A DNA stretch of 17,872 nt from Verrucomicrobiota bacterium. GTDB lineage: Bacteria > Verrucomicrobiota > Verrucomicrobiia > Opitutales > Seribacteraceae. Positions 1-8,131 of this stretch are shown here, piece after piece. The notes beneath the pieces were generated by a model. It saw nothing but the letters and a program-made list of their open reading frames with translations, was not told the DNA's origin and did no database searches. The stretch is from the NCBI GenBank assembly GCA_030830145.1, contig JAURNO010000533.1, forward strand, positions 1 through 17,872, in the 5' to 3' direction. The position numbers were made by a program, and so were the translations under genes. Position 1 is the stretch's first letter. The number at the start of each line of letters is the position of its first letter.

Positions 1-551
1 ATACAGGCAAATTCACAACCAATCACACCCCCACCCACGACAATCAAATGATCCGGCAAAGTCTCGCGGTTAAGAATACCCGTCGAATCAACAACGTGCT
101 CCGAATCAATTCCCGGAATCGGCGGCACGGAAGGAGAAGAACCCGTGCAAAGCAAAATATTGTCGGCTTCATGCGTTTCTCCGTTGATGGAAACGGCCAA
201 ACCGGGAAGCAAGGTCGCCTCTCCCTCGACGACATCCACCTTGTGCTTTTTCATCAAGCCGGCGATTCCGCTTCTCATCTTGTCCATGACTTGATTCTTG
301 TGAGCGTGAGCTTTGGGGAAATCAAAGGACAGGCCTTCGACTTCGACTCCGAAAATCGAGCCGTGTTTGGCATGGTGGTAGGTTTTCGCTGCCTGGAGCA
401 ATGTTTTGGAGGGTACGCAGCCCTCGTTGAGGCATACGCCTCCGAGCTTGCTCTTCTCGACAAGCAGGGTCTTCAGACCCGAAGCGGCGGCTTTCTTGGC
501 AGCGACGTATCCGGCGGGGCCGGCGCCTATGACGGCAAAATCATATTTCAT
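1..551 (-). CDS. lpdA: Dihydrolipoyl dehydrogenase (E3), N-terminal part, runs off the left edge
   Basis: Flavoprotein that reoxidises the dihydrolipoyl arm of 2-oxoacid dehydrogenase complexes with NAD+. About 183 residues are visible and the 3' part lies outside the window. The protein starts MKYDFAVIGAGPAGYVAAKK, an FAD-binding Rossmann motif. Next comes GGVCLNEGCVPSK with the redox-active disulfide cysteines at residues 40 and 45. At the window edge VVGGGVIGCEFA marks the start of the NAD-binding domain. The ATG at 551-549 is chosen because it places the GxGxxG motif at the usual distance from the N-terminus. It lies 7 bp after the stop of the E2 gene, so the two are surely co-transcribed. 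The intact CxxxxC pair supports E3 over mercuric reductase or other relatives, although the C-terminal His-Glu pair cannot be seen. Confidence 0.95.
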   Translation of the reverse strand, partial: MKYDFAVIGAGPAGYVAAKKAAASGLKTLLVEKSKLGGVCLNEGCVPSKTLLQAAKTYHHAKHGSIFGVEVEGLSFDFPKAHAHKNQVMDKMRSGIAGLMKKHKVDVVEGEATLLPGLAVSINGETHEADNILLCTGSSPSVPPIPGIDSEHVVDSTGILNRETLPDHLIVVGGGVIGCEFAC

Positions 552-558
552 ATTCGTA

Positions 559-1896
559 TTATTCGTTGGGTTGTGAAAAGGGCTGTCCCGGGTTTGTTTC
601 GAGATAAAAAACAAGGGACTGAAGGAATCGGGCGGCCGGGGCACCGTCTATGGCCTGATGGTCAATGGTTAGACTCAAGGGTAGATAATCGGCATAAGTC
701 ACTTCACCCGAAGCCGAGCGTTTCGGCTTGAGGACAATTCCGCCGACTCCGAGAATCGCGATTTCAGGAGCATTCAGGACCGGAGTAAAGGTCTCTACAC
801 CGAGCATTCCAAGATTCGTTAGGGTGAAGGACCCACCTGCGAGGTCGTCCGGAGGAATCGTTCCCTCCCGGCAAGCCGAGGCCAGCTTCTTGATCTCGGA
901 AGACAATCCCTCAATCGACATGTCGGAAGAGTCCCGGATTACCGGAACGAGCAAACCACGAGGTGTGTCGACGGCCACACCCAAATGAACCTTCTCGAAG
1001 ACCGCAATACGGTCCCCTAGAAAATGGGCATTCATTTCGGGATGAACTTTCAGGCATTCAATAATGGCATGGGCGATCAAATCATTCAGGGAAACCTTGG
1101 CCTTTCCGTCTTCCAAGCGCTGCTTTCGATAAGCTTGGGCCACGGTGAGGTCAAAGGAAGAATGCAAGGTAAGCTGAGCAGTCGACTGCAAGGACTGCAT
1201 CATGCGCTCGGCGATCACTTTTCTGATTCCCTTGACCGGTTCGGTCTCGGCGCCCTCGATGGAACCTGGGACCCTCATGTCACCAGCAAGAGCCATACCG
1301 GCTAAACCGCTTCCCCGAAGAGGAGGTTCGAGCCCATCTTCCAAAGCACGAACTCGGGCACTTGCAGAAAGACTTGGACGTCCAGCGAGAAAGGCTTCTA
1401 CGTCACGCTCAATGACCCGACCGCCTGGGCCGGAACCAATTATGATTTCGGCGTCAAGGCCTCGTGCGGAAGCTAGTTTCCGGGCTCTCGGACTCACCCC
1501 CGAACTTGTGCTCGAGGGTGGCGAAATTTCGACGGAGGAAGTCGATGCAGTGGAAGGTGGAGCGTCGACCGATGCAACGGCGGGAGCAGCACTGGCGGAA
1601 GGTGCCTCCGGTTGAGCGGGAGAGGAGTCGGCTGGACGGAATTCGCTTATGTCTTCGCCTTCTTCACCTACGACTGCGACGTTGGCCAAAACGGGCACGT
1701 CGTCATCCGCTTCCCAAAAGAGTTCGAGGATTGTTCCGGAAGCCGTTGATTCCAAGTCGAAGCTGGCTTTGTCCGTCTCGATTACGGCCAAAACATCACC
1801 CTCTGCGACTTCGTCGCCAGGGTTGACTTTCCATTCGGTTAAGATGCAGCTCTCAACGGACTGACCTTGACGGGGCATTATGATAGGAGTCGCCAT
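559..1896 (-). CDS. Dihydrolipoamide acyltransferase (E2) of a 2-oxoacid dehydrogenase complex
   Basis: Core enzyme that moves the acyl group from E1 to CoA, 445 residues. The N-terminal lipoyl domain (about 1-85) carries the lipoylation motif ETDKA with Lys43. A linker rich in Ala, Ser and Pro follows (about 88-132). The peripheral-subunit-binding domain (about 134-172) begins SPRARKLA and contains GSGPGGRVIERDV. The CoA acyltransferase domain runs from about 215 to 440 and ends with DHQAIDG, giving catalytic His413 and Asp417. The usual Arg after the His is Gln here. A single lipoyl domain and a neighbouring E3 fit a pyruvate-type complex, but the substrate cannot be fixed because no E1 gene is in view: the gene upstream is a DeoR regulator, 20 bp away. 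No Shine-Dalgarno is visible before the ATG. An acetoin or branched-chain complex is an alternative. Confidence 0.93.
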   Translation of the reverse strand: MATPIIMPRQGQSVESCILTEWKVNPGDEVAEGDVLAVIETDKASFDLESTASGTILELFWEADDDVPVLANVAVVGEEGEDISEFRPADSSPAQPEAPSASAAPAVASVDAPPSTASTSSVEISPPSSTSSGVSPRARKLASARGLDAEIIIGSGPGGRVIERDVEAFLAGRPSLSASARVRALEDGLEPPLRGSGLAGMALAGDMRVPGSIEGAETEPVKGIRKVIAERMMQSLQSTAQLTLHSSFDLTVAQAYRKQRLEDGKAKVSLNDLIAHAIIECLKVHPEMNAHFLGDRIAVFEKVHLGVAVDTPRGLLVPVIRDSSDMSIEGLSSEIKKLASACREGTIPPDDLAGGSFTLTNLGMLGVETFTPVLNAPEIAILGVGGIVLKPKRSASGEVTYADYLPLSLTIDHQAIDGAPAARFLQSLVFYLETNPGQPFSQPNE

Positions 1897-1916
1897 GATA
1901 GGTATGTTTTAGTGTT

Positions 1917-2696
1917 TCATGCAAGAAGGACCTTCAGTCCACGCTTGCGCAATGATTTCGTAAAAGGTTTCGGGAGTTTGGCATCCGTAACGAGCACGTC
2001 GATGGCATCCCAATCGGAGACACGGGCAAAGGAAACCTTCTCCGCTTTGCCAGAGTCGGCGAGAAGAATAACCTGCCCCGCTTGAGCCGCCACTAAATTC
2101 TTAACGAACGCTTCATTCGGATCCGTTGTTGTCAGGCCACTCTTGAGGCAAAAACCCATGGTTCCCATAAACGCCTTGTCAACGTGAACTTGACCAAGAA
2201 CTCCAGAAGTTAGGGGTCCCACCATGGTCTGACTGATCCTGCGCAGTTCTCCGCCAATTAAAAGTATTTTCGGGCCTGAATCCGCCAATTCGGTGGCCGC
2301 CCGCAATGAATTCGTAACAAGAGTAAGGTCCGTTCGGTCCTTGAGCAAGCGGGCAAGCCCCAAAGTCGTGCTGCCCCCATCTAAATAGACCGAGTCTCCC
2401 GTGCTGATTAATTTGCAAGCCTCTTCGGCAATGCGGCTTTTTTCCTTGCTCGCTTGGTTTGTCTTGTCGTCAAACACCGCCTCTTCCAAGCGGTTTTCCA
2501 TGGTAACGGCACCACCATGAACACGCTGAAGCTTGCCATTCTCTTCAAGGATTTCAAGATCCCGACGGATCGTTGCGACGGAAACTTTCAGGTTTTGCCG
2601 GAGATCCTCGACCCGCACGATCCCTTCATCCCGTACGAGGGATCGAATAAGCTCCCTTCTTTGAGGGGCAAGGACTGGGAAAGTGGGCTGAATCAT
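1917..2696 (-). CDS. DeoR-family transcriptional repressor
   Basis: Sugar-phosphate-responsive regulator of 259 residues, the usual DeoR length. The N-terminal winged helix-turn-helix (about 12-67) has the family signature, with VSVATIRRDLEIL as recognition helix followed by LQRVHGGA. The C-terminal DeoR sensor domain has the ribose-5-phosphate-isomerase-like fold motifs DGGSTT, VTNS, LIGGELR, TTTDPNEA and LLADSGK. These form the phosphosugar pocket in known members. The gene is last in a run with a PfkB kinase, a PHP protein and a polyol-dehydrogenase-like enzyme, which are its probable targets. An 80-bp gap separates it from the dehydrogenase gene, and a tandem repeat of ATCGTTTTTG (2711-2730) lies 15-34 bp before its start, a plausible autoregulatory operator. 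Family confidence is high; the inducer is unknown. Confidence 0.93.
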   Translation of the reverse strand: MIQPTFPVLAPQRRELIRSLVRDEGIVRVEDLRQNLKVSVATIRRDLEILEENGKLQRVHGGAVTMENRLEEAVFDDKTNQASKEKSRIAEEACKLISTGDSVYLDGGSTTLGLARLLKDRTDLTLVTNSLRAATELADSGPKILLIGGELRRISQTMVGPLTSGVLGQVHVDKAFMGTMGFCLKSGLTTTDPNEAFVKNLVAAQAGQVILLADSGKAEKVSFARVSDWDAIDVLVTDAKLPKPFTKSLRKRGLKVLLA

Positions 2697-2710
2697 TTTG
2701 CTCGTCTAAG

Positions 2711-2730
2711 ATCGTTTTTGATCGTTTTTG
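2711..2730 (-). promoter_or_regulatory. Tandem 10-bp repeat upstream of the DeoR regulator (putative operator)
   Basis: Two perfect, directly adjacent copies of ATCGTTTTTG (CAAAAACGAT on the coding strand of the regulator). The period of 10 bp puts both copies on the same DNA face. DeoR-family repressors commonly bind short AT-rich direct repeats with a TTTCGTTT-like core, so self-binding is a reasonable inference. No second copy was found in front of the pfkB gene at 6392-6493. Confidence 0.45.
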
Positions 2731-2776
2731 AGAGAAATGCAACAACCGAATCAAGTTTTGATGATATTTATGAAAA

Positions 2777-3979
2777 TCAATACGCAAGGAGCAATTCTCG
2801 AAGCGGAGCTTGTTGTTCGGCGGAAACGCCATTCCATAAAACATCCAAGGCTTCCGACTTACTCCCCCATCCTTCTTCCTCGCAGGCATAACGCAGGGCA
2901 AGACGGGCCCCTTCGGCCAACCCATGAGGTTTCACGCCCGCCTGCAAAGAAAGTTTCATAGCCCCGAGTAATCTGTCCTCCCATCCCAACTTTCGGGCAG
3001 GATCACGAGTAACGCGAGCTACCGGATCACGCAGGAAGGGGTTAACCATGCGTCTGAGGGCATCACTTGCATACTCCTTGAAACCTTCCTCGGTAAAAAG
3101 TTCGTCATCCACCTTGGCGTATTCCGTAATCAAACCCACCCCGGATTCATCGATAAATGCCGCTTTGGCTTTTTCCATCAAATCATTACTCGCTCCGGCC
3201 TCGTGCATGAATTCGATACCACGATCCTTCGCCAAATAACCAAGCATCGCATGAATCGCGTTATGCCCGAGAAATTTCGCTTGGGCAAAAGGATCCAAAT
3301 CGTTCTTTGTAACAAACCGTTCGATTCCTCTCTGAAAGCATGCAGGTGCTTCCTCCTCCACAAGTATATGATCATAAGCCTCAACGAGAAAAGCTTTGGA
3401 AGCTCCATCCACCACCTCATGCAAACCTTCCTTTTGAATTCTCTCCGTATCCGTAACCACGGAGCACATCTTTGCGATCACGGTTTCGGAAAAGCTAACC
3501 CGAGGGGAAAAGCCTTCCGCACGATACTTGAGGCAGGAATCACGCAAACGCGAAGCCGCTCGGCTGTCATTTTCGGCCGCATAGACCACCGCGGCAGGAA
3601 GATTATCTCTCGAGAACTTGTGACTTAAGCCCTCGCTGAGAAGACAGGCAACCGAAGCAGGTCCACTATCGTAAAGTTTGAAACTGGGAAGAGCGGTGCA
3701 CAACTCGGAAGCTTCCGAAATCGCTTCCACCAATTTCCTTCGATCTCCATCGACCAATGGGTTGTATGCCTCAACACCTGAAACTTGGATTTGTTCAAGT
3801 GAAGATTCCCCCGCTACATTACAGGAATACTCTCCCCCCGAAGCACGAAGATGGTCGACTATTTCCTGATCGATTTCAGAAACCACCAAGCGGTTGAAAT
3901 TACAGCAACGATAAGCTTCGGGCAAAAACAAGCCACCCTGAATTGCGCCGAAACCAAAGCCGACGAACGCTCCACCCAT
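2777..3979 (-). CDS. Mannitol dehydrogenase-family (polyol-specific long-chain) oxidoreductase
   Basis: Predicted NAD(P)-dependent sugar-alcohol or sugar-alcohol-phosphate dehydrogenase, 400 residues, close to the length of mannitol-1-phosphate 5-dehydrogenase. The N-terminus AFVGFGFGAIQGGLF (about 4-18) is a Rossmann dinucleotide loop. AAEND at 134-138 matches the conserved segment ending the NAD domain. KFLGHNAIH at 235-243 is the K-x4-N-x2-H catalytic signature of this family (Lys235, Asn240, His243). The C-terminal half is the all-helical substrate domain. It starts 3 bp after the stop of the PHP-domain gene, so the two are translated from one message. The neighbouring kinase suggests a phosphorylated or to-be-phosphorylated substrate, but sequence alone does not identify it. 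MtlD is the nearest known relative I can name. Confidence 0.8.
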   Translation of the reverse strand: MGGAFVGFGFGAIQGGLFLPEAYRCCNFNRLVVSEIDQEIVDHLRASGGEYSCNVAGESSLEQIQVSGVEAYNPLVDGDRRKLVEAISEASELCTALPSFKLYDSGPASVACLLSEGLSHKFSRDNLPAAVVYAAENDSRAASRLRDSCLKYRAEGFSPRVSFSETVIAKMCSVVTDTERIQKEGLHEVVDGASKAFLVEAYDHILVEEEAPACFQRGIERFVTKNDLDPFAQAKFLGHNAIHAMLGYLAKDRGIEFMHEAGASNDLMEKAKAAFIDESGVGLITEYAKVDDELFTEEGFKEYASDALRRMVNPFLRDPVARVTRDPARKLGWEDRLLGAMKLSLQAGVKPHGLAEGARLALRYACEEEGWGSKSEALDVLWNGVSAEQQAPLRELLLAY

Positions 3980-3982
3980 GGA

Positions 3983-5305
3983 TCAAACTTTGGCCATGGA
4001 CTCGCGTGCCAGCGACAAAACTTCGCTCGCCCCCATCTCCGGGTGAAGCTCATCGCAGAGAGGACCGTCAGCCCTTGGAGAGAATAATTCGCCGAACTCG
4101 TCGTAAAAACTGTTCTTTGCCCCAATATCGGAAAACTGCTCATTGGCCCATTCGCTCAGATACCCCATCCCGGAAAACCGCTGGAGGGTCGAATGGGAGT
4201 GAAGAATTCTCGAGCCGCGCAGAAAAAGAGAATGGTGCGGAGCAAGCTCGGCAGATTCAAAGTCATCGACGAATTTCTGACCCGGGCTGTTCATTTCCGT
4301 TCCCCCGAGCAAAGGCAGACCCAATTCCTCGGTCAAGCCGATGACCTTTTGCAGGTTGGCAAGTTTTTGGTCGGAAACTCCAGGTGTATAATTACGGTCG
4401 GGTATGATGTTGAAGACGGCCACTCCCGTGGAACGACCGACCTCGATCAACTCCTCGATGGATTGCTCACCTTCCGAGGTTCCATCCAACCAGGTAAAAG
4501 TAGGCAACGCTCCGCATTTGAGGACAAACTTGTTCATCTCGGTCATGTTGGGAAAAGAACCGGAATCCGGCTGAACGTAACCCGCGCCGCCCTGCTTCAT
4601 TGTCTTTGCCCTGATCAAGTCGGTCATGCCGCGTCCTTCCGGCAAATCCTTGAGTTCATCGGGGGCAACCCCGAGTTTATCCGACCAAAAAGCGCGCAAG
4701 GATGATTCGTCCGTAAAATCGCCGGCTGCTTTGCGGGCGTAGGCCAAGCAGAGGTGACGCTCAGTCGCATTGCCTTTCGGAGTCAAGGGCATGACGTCGG
4801 CTTCATAATCAAGCGTCAAGGGAGATAAAAAAGCATTCACCCGTTCGACCATGGCCCGGTTTCTTTCCTCTGAAGTTCGGCGCATTCCGTCAAGGAAGGC
4901 TTGAGCCTCCGGCGGGATCTCGGTGGTGGTGAAACCCGTACCCATGTGATAACTGATTCCCGGTTCGCCCGGAGAGTTAATCACTCGGTCAGCGAACTCC
5001 GGAACGAAAACCCGGGATTCGATTCCCACACACGCCTTCAAGTCAAGCAAGCGGCTGGCTGCCCAAAATTCCTCCAAGCCGTCCAATACGTCAAAATCAA
5101 CGATGCCACCCATCTCCAAGCCTTGTTTTTTTGCTTCCAGAGCAAAGCGACTGGGTGAATACCCCTTGTAGTTGAAGGAATAGAACGTATGAGCATGGGC
5201 ATTGACCAAAGTACTCGGGGGCGGAAACTCGGTGGACTCCGCTTCCTCGCGCAAGGCGCAGGCTCGGACATTGGAATCGAAATGATTACAGGGATCTTCT
5301 GACAT
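3983..5305 (-). CDS. PHP-domain-like protein with incomplete metal site
   Basis: A 440-residue protein resembling the PHP (polymerase and histidinol phosphatase) metal-dependent phosphoesterase fold. The opening VNAHAHTFYS gives the HxH pair (His37, His39), and Glu96 (VGIE) and His120 (SYH) fit the next ligands. The usual TDH motif reads VDF (Asp70, Phe71), the usual AHP histidine appears as Trp272 (TFTWLDG), and the C-terminal GTDxH reads GTEMN (Glu337, Asn339). Several textbook ligands are therefore replaced. The protein is cytoplasmic; no signal peptide is seen. It sits 48 bp after a PfkB kinase gene and 3 bp before a mannitol-dehydrogenase-family gene, which implies a role in the same sugar pathway, perhaps as a sugar-phosphate phosphatase or a non-catalytic partner. 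I do not recognise a characterised homologue. Confidence 0.7.
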   Translation of the reverse strand: MSEDPCNHFDSNVRACALREEAESTEFPPPSTLVNAHAHTFYSFNYKGYSPSRFALEAKKQGLEMGGIVDFDVLDGLEEFWAASRLLDLKACVGIESRVFVPEFADRVINSPGEPGISYHMGTGFTTTEIPPEAQAFLDGMRRTSEERNRAMVERVNAFLSPLTLDYEADVMPLTPKGNATERHLCLAYARKAAGDFTDESSLRAFWSDKLGVAPDELKDLPEGRGMTDLIRAKTMKQGGAGYVQPDSGSFPNMTEMNKFVLKCGALPTFTWLDGTSEGEQSIEELIEVGRSTGVAVFNIIPDRNYTPGVSDQKLANLQKVIGLTEELGLPLLGGTEMNSPGQKFVDDFESAELAPHHSLFLRGSRILHSHSTLQRFSGMGYLSEWANEQFSDIGAKNSFYDEFGELFSPRADGPLCDELHPEMGASEVLSLARESMAKV

Positions 5306-5353
5306 GATGATGGGTTGGCGGTTGTTCGATGGAGGGAAAGATTGAGGGCAGGT

Positions 5354-6391
5354 TCAGGATTCGTCCTCCCCGATCCCAAACTCCTCGGCCAAGGCAAGAC
5401 ATTCGTCGAGTGAACGGAGGCCATCCGTACAAGTCGGGTCGGACATGCAGGCGGTTGCGGCGCAGGTACCGGTCAAAAGACATTTTTCAAGAGACCAATC
5501 TTCGTGTACCCCGTAAAGGACACCCGAACAAAAGGCATCTCCTGCTCCGGCGGCACCCTTGATGTATCCCTTCGGCAAAGCCAAAGAACCATGCCTGACT
5601 TTTTCACCGGATGCGGACTGGGCAAAGGAACCTTCGGGAAAATGGATCGCAACCAATTCGCGGGCCCCCAAATCGAAAAGTTTCTCGCTTGCCTCCTCGA
5701 TCCCATCTTCCAAGAGGTTTCCGTCTTCGCGAACCTTCACTCCGGTCACCTTGCTTGCCTCAACTTCGTTCAAAATGCAATAATCAACCTGCTTGAGAGC
5801 AGGACCCACGATTTTGGCAAAACGATCGCTGTCCTCGCTCACGACGTCGATGCTTGTTTTCAGGCCGGCTTCACGAGCACGGGCCAGGAGGGCGGCGCCA
5901 CGGGTACCGTACTCGGAATCCTCCTCGTCCACGGCATCAAGGAGCAAAAGGTAGCCCAAGTGAAAAATCTTGGCGGAGCTGGTTGTAAAGTCGAGGTCGC
6001 TTCCCGACCAAGTTGCGTTCGCCCCACGATTGTGAAAGAAAGTCCGCCGACCGCCCTCGCGTTCGGTCATTACGTCGGTGTAGGACGTGCTCGTACCAGG
6101 GGAGACCGAAATGAACTTGGGATCGATACCGTTTTTGTTGCAATCATCCAAAATATATTGGCCGAGAGCATCCTGACCAACCAAGCCGGCGCCTTCCAGG
6201 GGAAAGGGTGCGCCCATCTTGGCCAGATCCAACAACACATTGTAGGGAGAGCCTCCAGTGCCTTGCGATTGATCGTAGATGTTGGCGAGTTGCTCGTGCT
6301 TGGGATAAACATCGATGATCTTGACCTGATCGATAATCCAATTTCCTCCGGCCAGCATACCGGATCGAGTGTTGTGGGATGGAGAGTCCAT
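5354..6391 (-). CDS. PfkB-family carbohydrate kinase
   Basis: ATP-dependent sugar (or sugar-phosphate/nucleoside) kinase of the ribokinase superfamily, 345 residues. Visible motifs are the substrate-binding GTGGSPYNVLLDLA (about 44-57), GLVGQDALGQYIL (about 69-81), the NEVEASKVTG stretch before the ATP site (about 208-217) and the PfkB signature 2 GAAGAGDAFCSG (279-290) with catalytic Asp285. It is the first gene of the run kinase-PHP-dehydrogenase-DeoR. The 102 bp upstream, after the PPK2 gene, must hold the promoter, though I see no convincing -35/-10 pair. No Shine-Dalgarno precedes the ATG. Adenosine, fructose or ribose kinases share this fold, so the substrate is open. Confidence 0.9.
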   Translation of the reverse strand: MDSPSHNTRSGMLAGGNWIIDQVKIIDVYPKHEQLANIYDQSQGTGGSPYNVLLDLAKMGAPFPLEGAGLVGQDALGQYILDDCNKNGIDPKFISVSPGTSTSYTDVMTEREGGRRTFFHNRGANATWSGSDLDFTTSSAKIFHLGYLLLLDAVDEEDSEYGTRGAALLARAREAGLKTSIDVVSEDSDRFAKIVGPALKQVDYCILNEVEASKVTGVKVREDGNLLEDGIEEASEKLFDLGARELVAIHFPEGSFAQSASGEKVRHGSLALPKGYIKGAAGAGDAFCSGVLYGVHEDWSLEKCLLTGTCAATACMSDPTCTDGLRSLDECLALAEEFGIGEDES

Positions 6392-6493
6392 GAGAGTATA
6401 TGAAGTTGGGGTTGGAAGTTAGGCAAGGAAGGCACTTTTTTACATGACAAGGAAAACAGACTTTTTCAATTCCTTAAACCCGAAGACTGAAAT

Positions 6494-7987
6494 TCATTCG
6501 GATTTCTCGGCTATCTTTTTATCGATTGCATCAATCACGACGTCAAGCGCCTTGATACGGGCATACCGTTTGCAATTTCCTTCTATAATCGTCCACGGAG
6601 ACTTGGGAGCATGTGTTCTCAGGAACATTTCTTCAGCCGCCGCCTCGTATAGATCCCACTTTTCTCGGTTTCTCCAATCCTCCTCATGCAGTTTCCAGCG
6701 CTTGTGAGGGTTCTCCTCCCGGGCCTTGAACCGTTTGAGCTGTTCGTCCTTGTCGATGTGAACCCAAAACTTCAAGACGATGGAGCCAAAATGACGAAAG
6801 TTATCCTCCATCTCGTTGATTTCATTAAAAGCCTGCTTCCAATCAGTCTCCGTGCAAAAGCCCTCCACCCTCTCGACCAGAACTCGACCGTACCAAGAAC
6901 GATCGAAAATGGTAACATGCCCGGCTTTCGGAAACTCCGTCCAAAAACGCCAAAGATAATGATGGGCTTTTTCGACGTCGTTGGGAGCGGATACGGGAAT
7001 CACTTCATACCCTCTCGGATCCATTTTTTCAGTCAATCGTCTGATGTTCCCCCCTTTTCCAGATGCGTCCCACCCCTCGTACACGAGAACCAAAGGGATA
7101 CGCAAACGATACAATTCATGATGGAGTTCCTGAATTCGGTTCTGTCGTGCTTCCAGTTTTTTCAAGTATTCGCGTTTGCCAAGACTATTACCCATGTCTG
7201 CATCCAGGAAGGAAGGTGCTTTGGGGAATGAAGGAAGCTTCAGGGGAGGTCTGCCCGCTTCAAAGGGAATCCCTTTCTTGCGCTCCTTGACTCGGGCGGA
7301 GAGGGTCTCGACCAACTGACGGAGAACAAGAGAAGTCGCTACTTTTGCCTTTTTGGAGGGAATCCGACACCAAGGAGAGTCAGGCAGATCCGTTTCATGG
7401 AACATGTTGGCCACGGCCGAAACATAATCATTGTAACGGGAATGTCTTTGTAAAACCGCATCCGAAACCCGCCAGGCAGTGGAAGGGTTCCCTTGTAATG
7501 CAGCCAATCGGGTTGCTTGTTCTTTCTTTGAAATTTCGAGAAAGAACTTGAGGATGATCGTTCCACTGTCTTTCAACTGTCTTTCGAACGAACGGACATC
7601 CGAATAGGCTTTTTTCAAATCCGCTTCACTAAGTTGGTTTTCAATCTCGGCATCAAGGAGGTTTCGGTACCAACTTCGATCGAAAATCGCCATCCTGTCC
7701 GCCGACGGGGTGCGTCTCCAAAAACGCCAAAGGAACGGACGCATCTGTTCGTCCCGGTTGGGAGAGGCAATACAACTTACTTTAAAACCACGCGGGTCCA
7801 TCGGTTGGATCATTCGGTTGATGATGGTACCCTTCCCCGCAGCACTCAACCCTTCGACCACTATGAGTACGGGAATTTCCAATTCCCGGCATTTTCTCTG
7901 CAGGTAGGCAAGCTCGCGCCCACTTTCCTCAATCTCTTTGCGTAAAGATTTTGCTGTATCCAGAGACTCTTCCTTGTGTTGATCCAT
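6494..7987 (-). CDS. pap: Polyphosphate:AMP phosphotransferase (two-domain PPK2, class II)
   Basis: Uses inorganic polyphosphate to phosphorylate AMP to ADP, linking polyphosphate stores to the adenylate pool. The 497 residues hold two tandem PPK2 domains, as in the class II enzymes. Domain 1 (about 14-230) has Walker A EGLSAAGKG (45-53) and lid/Walker B FDRSWY (102-107). Domain 2 (about 270-490) has EGWDASGKGG (304-313) and FDRSWYGRVL (361-370). The catalytic Asp of the EGxDxxGKG motif is kept in domain 2 (Asp307) but is Ser48 in domain 1, so domain 2 is probably the working one, as reported for class II PPK2. The gene stands alone between the porin terminator and the pfkB run. A GATAAT hexamer (7998-8003 on the minus strand) lies just upstream, without a good -35. 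Confidence 0.92.
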   Translation of the reverse strand: MDQHKEESLDTAKSLRKEIEESGRELAYLQRKCRELEIPVLIVVEGLSAAGKGTIINRMIQPMDPRGFKVSCIASPNRDEQMRPFLWRFWRRTPSADRMAIFDRSWYRNLLDAEIENQLSEADLKKAYSDVRSFERQLKDSGTIILKFFLEISKKEQATRLAALQGNPSTAWRVSDAVLQRHSRYNDYVSAVANMFHETDLPDSPWCRIPSKKAKVATSLVLRQLVETLSARVKERKKGIPFEAGRPPLKLPSFPKAPSFLDADMGNSLGKREYLKKLEARQNRIQELHHELYRLRIPLVLVYEGWDASGKGGNIRRLTEKMDPRGYEVIPVSAPNDVEKAHHYLWRFWTEFPKAGHVTIFDRSWYGRVLVERVEGFCTETDWKQAFNEINEMEDNFRHFGSIVLKFWVHIDKDEQLKRFKAREENPHKRWKLHEEDWRNREKWDLYEAAAEEMFLRTHAPKSPWTIIEGNCKRYARIKALDVVIDAIDKKIAEKSE

Positions 7988-8072
7988 CGTGTTTTAAATT
8001 ATCCTCGAAATCACACCTTTTTCGCATGACGGGAAAAAGTTTCGTTGGCAAGCATCGATCCAATAATTGATA

Positions 8073-8106
8073 CAAAAAAAACCCCGTCGGTTCTCACCGA
8101 CGGGGC
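8073..8106 (-). terminator. Intrinsic terminator of the outer-membrane barrel gene
   Basis: A perfect 9-bp stem CCCCGTCGG/CCGACGGGG (arms 8082-8090 and 8097-8105) with a 6-nt loop. On the minus strand it is followed by eight T residues (8074-8081). It begins about 27 bp after the barrel gene's stop and isolates it from the PPK2 gene downstream. Confidence 0.93.
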
Positions 8107-8131
8107 TTTGCAAAAGTAAAACTAACTGCGA

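Noticed and set aside
48..731. A 227-codon plus-strand open frame over the E3/E2 junction
   Set aside because: It overlaps two genes with unmistakable E3 and E2 motifs on the other strand and shows no family features.
5504..6403. A 299-codon open frame on the plus strand, antisense to the PfkB gene
   Set aside because: It mirrors the real kinase frame codon for codon and has no recognisable domain. The minus-strand protein has clear PfkB motifs.
7988..8040. GATAAT (minus strand, 7998-8003) as the -10 of the PPK2 gene
   Set aside because: No acceptable -35 lies 16-18 bp upstream, and the start site would leave a leader of only a few bases. It is mentioned only in the gene entry.
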